NCBI GenBank assembly: GCA_963693315.1 | Contig: OY856187.1 | Span: 381,537,460-381,601,459 of the forward strand | Source of the DNA: Diogma glabrata | Lineage: Eukaryota > Arthropoda > Insecta > Diptera > Cylindrotomidae | Length of the DNA stretch: 64,000 bases | Direction of reading: 5' to 3' | In this document: piece by piece, positions 55,237 through 64,000 of the stretch | Position numbering within the stretch: position 1 is the first letter of the stretch | How the letters are laid out: each line of letters begins with the position of its first letter | Made by a program: the position numbers and the translations under genes | The notes under the pieces: generated by a model | The model's database searches: none | What the model was told of the DNA's origin: nothing | Seen by the model: the letters and a program-made list of their open reading frames with translations, nothing else

Positions 55237-57922
55237 GTTCGCCCTGCCATCGCACTACTGAAAGCTAGTTTTGTAGAAACAGCCAAAATAGCTGACAATG
55301 TCCTTGCTCAACTCCATGTATTATCTAACCCTACCGCTTCTTCTTCTACTTCTTCTCCTGACAAAATGTCACTCGTCGAGCATTTAAAAAAATGAAAGAA
55401 CAAAACGCGCAAATTCTCAATGCGATTCAACTGCAAAATTTCTCCCAATCTTTCCATAATTATCAGAGTAGATGCAGGGATCGAAAAGATAATCGCAATC
55501 GAAACTTTCATCGATTCAATCGCCCTCATATGCGACCACGGCCCAGATCGCGAACTCAATTGTTTGATAGAATTTTTGAAAATGAAAAAAAATGCGATCC
55601 CGAGTGCAAACTTTATTCCAAGCACTTTGACTCCTCTGCCTCATCTTCTTCAAAAAATCGTAACAATTGTAACAAAATTGTAACAATTGTAACAATTCAC
55701 ATGTGACGGCGTGTGATGACAGTCGCTCTCAACTCCGTCTTCTTGTCCTCAGCACATCTTCTAGAACAGGCTTTCTGATTGATACAGGTGCTGAAGCTTC
55801 AGTTATTACTGCACCTGTGGGGGAAAACTCTTCCAGAAATCAGACTACTTTCTTTACGCAGCTAACGTGACTATATTGTTAGCTATTATGGTACACGGTC
55901 TCTCAACTTAAACATTGTTCTCAAACGTTCTGTCAGACCTTTGCTAAGGCCGGTGTTACCATCCCTATTCTTGGAGCTGATTTCCTTAATAAATAGGGCC
56001 TTTTACTGGACTCGACATCTTGTCGATCTACAAATCTCCTTATTCACTTTGGCTAAACTCTCCCCTTCTCCAGCCAGAGAATGTGACTTTATTCAACGAT
56101 TCCGTTAATATCAAAGATCTCGGTGTTCTCAAAAATTTTAAGAACTTAACGTCCAAAAATGATCTCGTTAAACCTGTGAAACATCGAAACACATGGTCCT
56201 CCCGTTTCTAGCAAGTATCGTCGACTTGCTCTAGACAAATTGGCCATTGCAAAGACGGAATTTGATACAATGTTATCCAAAGGCATTCGTCAAACATCTT
56301 ACAGTCCTTGGGCCTCTCCTCTACATCTCGTTAAAAAGAAGAATGGCCAGGAGACATTGCAGTGAATACCGTCCCCTAACAAAATCACAATTACCGATAA
56401 ATATCAGATTCCACATACACAAGATTTTTTGCATCAAATTCATGGATGCAATTTTTTCCCACAATCGATCTCGTCCAAGCATATCATCAAATTCCCATTG
56501 ATGAGCGCGATATTGCAAAACCTGCAATATCAACTCCATTCGAACTCTTGAAATTCATTGGAAGGGTATGTCTCCGTATTGCTTCTGAAACCTTTGAAGA
56601 GCACCTCAAACATCTCATTACTGTTTTCGAGCGTCTTTCTGACGCTGGTCTCATTATCAACGTTGATAAATGCAATTTCGCTTAAAGCGTGGTTGACTTT
56701 CTCGGACATTCAACTGGCATCAAACCTACTTCTGGACGTGTCGATACTATTTAACATTACAAACGTCCCGAAACAGTAATGCAGCTTCGTTGTTTCCTTG
56801 GAATAATAAAATTCCTCACACTGGTGGCAATCAAGTCGTTCTTAATGACTTTCTCAAATGTTCCAAAAATAATGACAAACGCGTCATTCAATGATCTGAA
56901 GACGCCATTTAAGCCTTTGAATTAGGCAAGCGGCAACTCAGTGATGCAATAACTCTTTCTCACCCCTCACACACTGCACAAAGTTCCGTAATGGTCGACG
57001 CTTCCAACAAGGCGTGGGGGTTAAAAAAAATTAACGATTGTTGAACATCACTCAGTTTCTTCTCAATGAGACTTAATGAATCAGTAATCGTCACTGAACC
57101 AGTAATGAATCAGTATTCGTCACCTTCAGTATTCGTCACTGATCAGGGCTCGCAATTAGAATCAAATCTCTTCAACGAGTGGTTAAAACCCATGGGTTAA
57201 AACTTGGTTTACGAACCACTTTCCGTGAAGAGACTTTCAATCTTCAACGGCTGAGCTCGTCTACGGTACTACGGAACACACGTCTCCCGAAGAATTCTTC
57301 AGGCACAATTCTAACTCCACTCGTCAATCTTATTTCGTTTCAGAATTGAAACAACATTTTACTCACATTCGTCCTCCATAACGTCAAGAACCACTTCTCC
57401 TAAAGTTTTCGTCTCCAAAAATCTCGAGTCTTGTTTGCATGTCCTTTTACCTACTGATTTAGAACGTATAGCACTCCAACTTCGCTCCAAGTCATCAGTC
57501 GAGATGGTAAAAATTTCGTTATTGGCGTAAAGTTCAACACACTCGAGCCTCCATCGACCGATTAAAACCTTGTTTTAGGGAGCAATCTGAAGATGACTTA
57601 ACTTAAAACTCATCTACTTTGAGTTCATACTAATCTTAGTCGGGCAGATGAAACTTCGTCTTCCACAGATATTGTCCATTCTACTCCATCAGGTACATTA
57701 TATACTTCTAATTCTTCCTCCGCAGAAACGAGAGAACGCAACACTTATGCAACTGTATCACCTAAAAGGTTTAGATTTAATTACATTCATCAGCAACAGA
57801 TAATCTACCCTGCATCCACAATTACGCGAACAGGCTGAACCACTAGTACCCCTACTCGCTTCCTTCGTGCTGTAGCACAATAATGTTATATCGTCTTATC
57901 TTCGACGAAACTATGAGGAGGG
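55237..57922 (+). pseudogene. Ty3/gypsy retrotransposon 2, gag-pol relic
   Basis: Order: gag C-terminal part (RPAIALLKASFVETAKIADN, then an Arg-rich region RDRKDNRNRNFHRFNRPH, ending CDPECKLY; 55237-55620). Protease is marked by GFLIDTGAEASVIT (about 55770-55810). RT follows: KYRRLALDKLAIAKTEFD, YSPWASPLHLVKKKNG, KYQIPHTQDFLHQI, FFPTIDLVQAYHQIPIDE. It then jumps to SETFEEHLKHLITVFERLSD, GLIINVDKCNF and DFLGHSTGIKP, so the MPFGLKNA...YxDD core is deleted. RNase H is almost gone (VMVDASNKAWG). Integrase traces are VFVTDQGSQLESNLFNEWL and LVYGTTLR-like, and the tail is SELKQHFTHIRPP. Many stops and shifts. The protease and gag style resemble the CsRn1 branch, as in element 1, but this is less certain. 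Confidence 0.78.
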
Positions 57923-58135
57923 TGTTTATGGTGAATTAGCTTTAATAAATTTTTGGGTATGTTGTTGGCAACACAAAGGCTAAAAATTCTGACTGTCCTA
58001 AGCAGTTAGCGCATTTTTTAGTCATTCTTGTGTTGCAAAAAAAGTCCCCTAAATGTATTTTGTTCTTTTCTATTTGTATTCATTCCTAAAAAACAGTTAT
58101 TGTTTAAAACTAAAATATAAGCTATAAAATAAACT
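57915..58135 (+). repeat. Probable polypurine tract and 3' LTR of gypsy 2
   Basis: GAGGAGGG (57915-57922) is followed by TGTTTATGG, a usual polypurine tract/LTR junction. LTR-like sequence with AATAAAC near its end runs to about 58135. No 5' LTR is available for comparison. Confidence 0.45.
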
Positions 58136-58564
58136 CAAAATAATAGTTTTATTATTAAAAAATATAAAAATGATGCATGGATTTAAGTTGGTGGCTTATC
58201 GTACGATCCGACTGAAGTGACGTCTTGAGTATATTTTCACAATATGGTAAACTCGTTAATATGAAGTGAGTACGTGATTAAGGAACCGGAAAACCGAAAG
58301 GATCTTGTAAATTTCATTTGTTACGAAGATCAATGTTCAACTGGTTTAACTGTGGATAATTTAAATAGCATTAAAGTGAAGACTGGAGCAACAACAAATA
58401 CATTAATAAATTTAGCTTCAGAGGCAGCAGATATTCTAGCATCCAGCTAGCAAGTCCTAAGCAAAGATTACTCTACATTACTCTGCCCTATAGCACAACT
58501 CAGGTATAGGTTAACCACTTAACACCCTTTACCTGCGACGAGATTAAAATTTGAGTTTGGACGG

Positions 58565-58704
58565 TCGACTTAACATCACAATTTTTTTGCTTCAATTTTA
58601 GTGTCATTTTTTGTAAAACATGTAAAACGTGTTTGCAGAGTGAAAAAAATAAGACATAAAATGACACTAAAATTGGAGTACAAAATATTGTGATGTTAAG
58701 TCGA
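58565..58704. mobile_element. 140-bp inverted repeat (foldback/MITE-like)
   Basis: TCGACTTAACATCACAA...CAATTTTAGTGTCATTTT (58565-58612) is mirrored by AAAATGACACTAAAATTG...TTGTGATGTTAAGTCGA (58657-58704). Arms of about 47 bp with a small offset, loop of about 44 nt. No clear duplication. Confidence 0.8.
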
Positions 58705-58739
58705 TTTCACTGGGTACATGATGAAAAAATAATTAGAAT

Positions 58740-59215
58740 TTCGCTTAAGTTATATTTATAGCAGATTGACATTTTTTGGTGTTGGTGCGAATCAAGCTGA
58801 TCCGTTAGTTTGCTATACTACCAATCAACCCTATTGCTTCTCTGTACAGAGTCTAGTCACTTTTTAGTGAGTAACAAGAACATTTTCAAACATGACAGTA
58901 GTATTTCAAACATGGAGGAATAAAGGACTTATAGATCAGCCAAATCTGATAGGGATTGAAAATGTTTTTACCATCGACTAAATATTTCTAATTTTTATTG
59001 CAGATTTTCCGAGTTTGAACACATATGTTTATTCCATTTCAGGTTATTTTCTATATTCACTCCGAGAAGTCTTACTGATTTAACCTCATGCAACTCCTCA
59101 TGGTTTATATTAATAGAGAATTTTTTATGTCGCTCTTTTTGTGAAAGAAGGCGTTTGGTTTTGGTTGGGTTAAATGCAACAAGATCTCCCCATTCCATTA
59201 TATGCTCCATACTCG
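58740..59215 (-). pseudogene. LINE family A fragment, antisense
   Basis: On the minus strand 59215-58995 reads EHIMEWGDLVAFNPTKTK, RLLSQKERHKKFSI and SVRLLGVNIENNLKWNKH, equivalent to the post-YADD part of the LINE at 19216-22345. It continues out of frame with LIYKSF, CHV and EAIGLIGS traces down to about 58740. It is truncated at both ends. Confidence 0.8.
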
Positions 59216-59861
59216 TCTATAGAGTTCGGTACCAAGGGGAAAGAGGATGAAGAAGGGTATGGCTTAACATATGGTTAAAAACCACGGTAAGAGTCAACCT
59301 GACAGGTGATCAATATGATCACCTGTCAAGTGGTCAGTCACCCAAGACTTGGTTCTGAATTTAAGGTTTGACATTTTAAACAACTGCAGCTGTTCTACAC
59401 AAAGTTTGATTTTCTGTGATCCAATATGCTTCACAATAGCGCTGCAGTATCAGATAGGTGATGTCCATCAATCATTCCTGAATGATATAGTCAACTACAA
59501 ACTCTTAAAACACCATATCGCTTAATTTCTTTACGTTTAGAATTAGTCTGTAAAGGGAAATAAAGTCTATGCGTAAATCTGTCGGCCATACGCTCGGTTG
59601 ATTGACGAAAACTAGAAAACTACTGTTCCGATCTCATAACATTTATTCTTCGTTTGTTGACTTAATACGCTTTGGGCTGGATCACTAGTTAAAACCGTTG
59701 ATCACTGGATTGTCAGTGTATTAAAAATGCATGTTTTTACATTTGCTTATAAGCGATGATGATTTGAGGTGATGATGAGTTGGTACCAGGTGGAGCATTT
59801 ATGTTAATGTCATTGTCAAATGTCAACACCTCGAAACGCATGTGTGGAGCCTCAAAAGGTT
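59216..59861. other. No recognised feature
   Basis: One short palindrome, TTGACAGGTGATC / GATCACCTGTCAA (about 59299-59330). No gene recognised. Confidence 0.45.
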
Positions 59862-59934
59862 TTATTTGTTATTGTGACACATGTTGTTTTGATTCCTACT
59901 ATATATAGCACATTTTATTTAAAAAAAAAAAAGA
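59862..59934 (+). repeat. LINE family B 3' end with poly(A)
   Basis: CTCAAAAGGTTTTATTTGTT, ATTGTGACACATGTTG and TTCCTACTATA match the family B tail, then ACATTTTATTT and an A12 run. No coding part remains. Confidence 0.7.
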
Positions 59935-61561
59935 TAGTGTGTCGAATTATTTTCATTTATAGTTTGTGTGATAAATGAGTTGTATCTTTGAATATGAAAT
60001 TATGCTAACAATCTCCAGCAATATGACGAAAGAGGAATAGCAATTATCTGCCTTTCTTCAAATCGACTAGAGTGAGAGTTTTGCTCAAATCCATTCTTTT
60101 CATTCCTTGTATTGTTTTTTAACGATGTACCAGAATAATTAACTAAATGGTCGAAAAAAAGCTAAGTGTTTTTTAAACAGCTACGAAAGTCAGCGTAAAA
60201 ATTGTATGTCTTTATTCTTACTACGTGTCACAAAATAAAATAAAATTGTTATTTTGCTCAAGTAACCTTTTGTTCCAAAAGTTCAATGTAATACAAGAAA
60301 ATTAATGTAAACTAATTTGAATGAAATAAACATTTTTGTTCACATATTAATTACTATACGTAAACGTAGTTCAACCTTTTATTTATTTTAAATCTTTGGC
60401 AAGCTTAATATTTATTTGCGCAACAACAAGTGTTTTTCATTAAGTTAAAAAGCTGCAATTCTCAATAATCCAGTGTAATGGAATACCACAAAACAATTCT
60501 GTATATAGTAAGAGCAAAAAGAGCGCTAGGACTTCTAAGATTTTATCTTGACATTAACGTATATTACAATAGGTCATAAAGATTGGTATACCCGTAAACG
60601 CAAAAATTGATCTGTCCATATAGAGAAAAATCGTTACAAGTTTTATAACGGTTGCAATAAAGCTTCCGAATTTAAATTTTCAATAATAGTTCAGTTCAGT
60701 CTAAAAAGTAAAATTTTTAATTTTGTTTGCTGGACGTTTCGTTATAAACAAAAAGTTTCCTGTAATTGATGTTAATTCTTGATAAGCAGTTTTAATTAAA
60801 ACTTTAATCAATAAAAGCGTATCATTATTTTATAATTAAATCGTTATCGGATGTATTCGCTCAGATTAGATTTTTTAAGTGTTAAGCTTATATTAAATTT
60901 GACCCGAATGCATATTAATTCTATACAAATTTGATGTCGATCAGAATGCATTAGCGATCTCTCCTTTTACAAAAATAATAGTAAATTATATTAAATAATA
61001 GAAAATTCTTGGTTACATTGTATCTTTTTTGGGTTAGTTTAATGTATATAATCTGATATAAAATTAATTAGAAAATCGTACAAAATAAAAGTATTGAAAG
61101 AAAGAGACAGCAACGATATGGTGAAGAACTGCATCAAAAACATCAACCAACATGCGGCTAATCGCAATTCGAATGAATGCTTTTCAAATGCTCAAAATAA
61201 AAACCCATCCTAGATGCACAACTGTCAAGAACTAAAACAAACAACTATTAATAAATGAATCCGATGCACTAATCTGTAATTTTATGTAATTTTTGGTTTA
61301 ATAACGATTCTCACATTTACATTTATTTGTTTTCAGGTTGACAATTTAATATATTTTTAAACATGGTGTAGCTTTTAATAATTTTATTTACTTCGCTGTT
61401 ACAAAACTCACGTAGATATTTTTATGTCTGACTGGAACTCTACTCCATCTTTTTTGTGTACCAACTTAATAATATAAAAGAATATAATTCATGAATTTAA
61501 AGTATAAAAGTTATGATATAGATGGCGGAGCCTCTGATGAAGGAAACCACCTTTTGCTCTG
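59935..61561. other. No recognised feature
   Basis: AT-rich. It may include the 3' LTR of the minus-strand gypsy at its right end, but no LTR pair is available to define it. Confidence 0.4.
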
Positions 61562-64000
61562 TTACATTCGGCCATCCTGACTCCGAATTGTCCCCAATTC
61601 TCCGCCACCATCTTCACATCCGGACAGATCATCATCATCACTCGAAAGGCATTCATCTTCTGGGCGCTCGACGAGTTTCATCCGGTCCGACGCAAAGACT
61701 CCACTGAATCGACGCCTATTGGAGTTCAGAACCACATCCTCAATCCTATATCGATCACCGTGAAGAATATCCGCAACCTTGTACGGACCCCTAAACCGCG
61801 GCTGTAATTTTGTACTAGAACCTGTTGTAATTGGCTCGCGATACACTACAACTAAATCCCCGATATTATATTGTTCGGGAGACTGATACTTTTTATCAAA
61901 GTATAATTTCGATCGTGCCTGGTGTTCTTTAATTCGGTTCGATGCTAGTTGTCGATTTTCGACAGCCTTAGTTTCGAAGTTTTCTCTTTCTTTTGTTATA
62001 CGCTCATCTTGCAGTTCCAAAAGTAACTTGTCATGAAAAATGTCACGCGGTGTGTAACCCAACACCATTTACTGCGGTGAAAGTTTGGTTACGTCATTCG
62101 GTAATGAATTAAGGGACCACTGAACCCTTCGCAATAGCTTGGCCCAATGTTCTTCTCCTACGTCGCCAGTCATGGTATACGAAGTGCACTCAGCAAAGTT
62201 CGATTGACTCGTTCAACGTTTGATATTATTTTGTTGACAATACTCTTGGAAACATTTCGATGTAAAACAAGATCCTTTATCACTTATCAATCTCGATGGA
62301 GTTCCAAAATGAATGACGGATTCATTCAATGACTTTATTACTAGTCTCGTAGTAGTGTCTTTCACAGCATGAAGGAATACATATTTTGTGAAGGCATCTA
62401 TAATGACAAGTATGTATGACTTATTTTTCGGGGTTTTAGGAAATGGTCCTAGATGGTCGATATGCCAAGTGTGACAAGGAATAGGTTCTTTCTCGATTGG
62501 ATGCAGTTCAATACCCTTTTTACCACACTTCTCTTTGTTGTATAAACATTCTTTACAGGACGCTATATAATGTTTTACGAAGGATCGCATTTTGGGAACC
62601 AATAATTTCTCCTCAGAACCGTTAGGGTTTTTTCCATACCGAAGTGTCCCATATTATCATGCGATTCATAAAGAATTTTATTTCGTACTCCCTTGGGTAC
62701 CACAAACAAATCACCGTTATTTGTGATTTTATAGAGACGACCGTTTCGGATATTATATTCTTTGTCAAGACCAAGTCCTTCGTTTATATTCGATACGATT
62801 TCAATAATTTGTGGATCGGTGTTCTGTAGGGATACCATCCAATCGTCGTTGACTGTGATATTTAGCACGTTTAGTGAAGCAGGTTCAACTTCGTTGGCGT
62901 TTAGTACTGGTGTACGACTCACGGCATCAACGTCCATCATTTTTGATCCTGAGCGATGTACTACCTCAAAGTCGTATTCTTGTAATCTCAACCACCATCT
63001 CGCAATTCGTGCATTGAGATCTCTTTTCGTAGATGATGCTTGCAAAGCATTGCAGTCGGTGACCACTTTAAATTGTTTACCTAATAGATAAACCCTGAAT
63101 CTATCAATAGATTCAACTACGGCGAGAGATTCTAATTCGAAACTGTGGTATTTTTGTTCTTGTTCCGTTGTACGACGGCTATAATATGCTAGAGGATGTA
63201 AAACACCATCGTCTTCCTTTTGTAACAAAATACCAGCTAGCCCAATAGAGCTGGCATCGGTATGAACTTCGTGTTCCGATTCGGGTTTATATATAATGCA
63301 AGAACGTTTCGTTCACAAAGTTTGGTTTTAATTAGCTCAAACGCTTTCTCCTGTTCGTCGTTCCATTCAAAAACACAGTTTTTCCTTGTTAACCTCGTCA
63401 GGGGTTCTGCAATTTCGGCAAATTTCGGCACGAATTTACGGAAATAACTCGCCAGGCCTATAAATTTCCTTATATCATGTGCGTTTAAGGGCGTTACAAA
63501 CTCTTTGACACAGATTGTTTTACCAATACCTGGTTTAATTCCTGCGTTTGTTACTTCATGTCCGAGAAATTCTATCTTTTCTTGCAGAAATGCACATTTG
63601 CTCAGTTTTAATGTTAGTCCGTATTCGCGGATTTTTTTCAAAAACATTTCAAAAGTTCGTAGTGCTTCTTCAATTGTATCACATCCGATAACTACATCGT
63701 CCATGTAGACAACAATCAATCCATTCATTTCTCTTGCCATTTCATTCATAAGTCCCTGAAAATTAGAAGGGCCATTTTTCACACCGAACGGCATACGGTT
63801 AAACTCGTAATGGCCATCTGGGGTGGAAAATGCCGTATACTTTTTTGACTCATTCTCTACCCTTAACTGGTAGTAGCCCGAGGCAAGATCTACTACGATG
63901 AAGTACTTTTTTCCTGCTAAACGATGCAATTCGTCTTCGGCGTTGGGCATAGGGAAACTATCGGTGATAGTTTTAGAATTTATTTTCCGATAATCAATGC
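61562..64000 (-). pseudogene. Ty3/gypsy retrotransposon 3, pol, cut by window edge
   Basis: Minus strand from the window edge: RT (open at 64000; FIVVDLASGYYQLRVE, RMPFGVKNGPSNFQ, LIVVYMDDVVIGCD with YMDD; to about 63290). Then RNase H (HTDASSIGLAGILLQK, LAYYSRRTTEQEQKYH, VVTDCNALQASS, DVDAVSR). The integrase zinc-binding part is ESHDNMGHFGME...CKECLYNKEKC. The catalytic core has WHIDHLGPFPK (Asp), DAFTKYVFL and FGTPSRLISDKGSCF (Asp). The chromo-like C-terminal part (62068-61562) reads VVYREPITTGSSTKLQPRFRGPYKV. Lesions: 1-nt losses at about 63290 and 62590, a deletion of roughly 14 codons plus a shift at about 62215 in the integrase, and stops near 62175 and 62070. gag and protease lie beyond the window. 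It is the best preserved gypsy here and a different lineage from elements 1 and 2. Confidence 0.88.

Overview
This is a eukaryotic, AT-rich, transposon-dense stretch, most likely from an insect. The evidence is spliceosomal introns of about 60 nt, arthropod-type non-LTR retrotransposons (LINEs), hAT, Helitron and Ty3/gypsy elements, a gypsy primer-binding site complementary to the 3' end of tRNA-Trp, and a ribulose-phosphate 3-epimerase fragment that looks closest to the insect enzyme. I found no convincing intact host gene. Nearly every coding signal is mobile DNA or a decayed copy of it.

Layout. 1-1260: broken Crypton-like tyrosine recombinase (YR) with a palindrome downstream. 1.6-2.5 kb: LINE 3' fragment. 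2.9-3.8 kb: hAT transposase relic split by a 290-bp MITE with a 2-bp target duplication. 5.0-5.7 kb: LINE fragment (family B). 5.8-6.4 kb: 93-bp tandem repeat whose inverted relatives lie at 17.4-17.9 kb. 8.3-9.9 kb: rearranged epimerase pseudogene, minisatellite and a roughly 100-bp tandem repeat. 12.0-16.9 kb: minus-strand RTE-like LINE with a 2.13-kb inverted-repeat element in its leader and a 5S-rRNA-like module at its head. 19.2-22.3 kb: LINE family A with one frameshift. 22.5-26.5 kb: old tandem repeat interrupted by a 3.35-kb LINE with an intact 1004-codon ORF and a 12-bp target-site duplication.

26.5-35.2 kb: a TA-flanked MITE, hAT and LINE B relics, a decayed unknown ORF and a CsRn1-like gypsy. 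35.3-40.1 kb: Helitron pieces including a 440-bp palindrome made of two inverted 3' ends, a long TA microsatellite and a 331-bp tandem repeat. 42.2-44.6 kb: very decayed R1-like LINE. 45.3 kb: second copy of the 5S-like module. 48.0-55.2 kb: nest of DNA elements, with hAT termini enclosing an apparently intact two-exon Crypton-like recombinase and a ZMYM-type hAT transposase, itself split by a second hAT with a perfect 8-bp duplication. 55.2-58.1 kb and 61.6-64.0 kb: two further broken gypsy elements.

The observations I would check first are three. (i) The 5S-rRNA-like module sits in sense orientation at the head of the RTE-like LINE and also occurs on its own. (ii) The tyrosine recombinase genes each carry a palindrome plus a third half-site at a similar distance downstream. 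(iii) The palindromic Helitron tail. Clade names for the non-LTR elements are judgements from motif patterns, not from a search.
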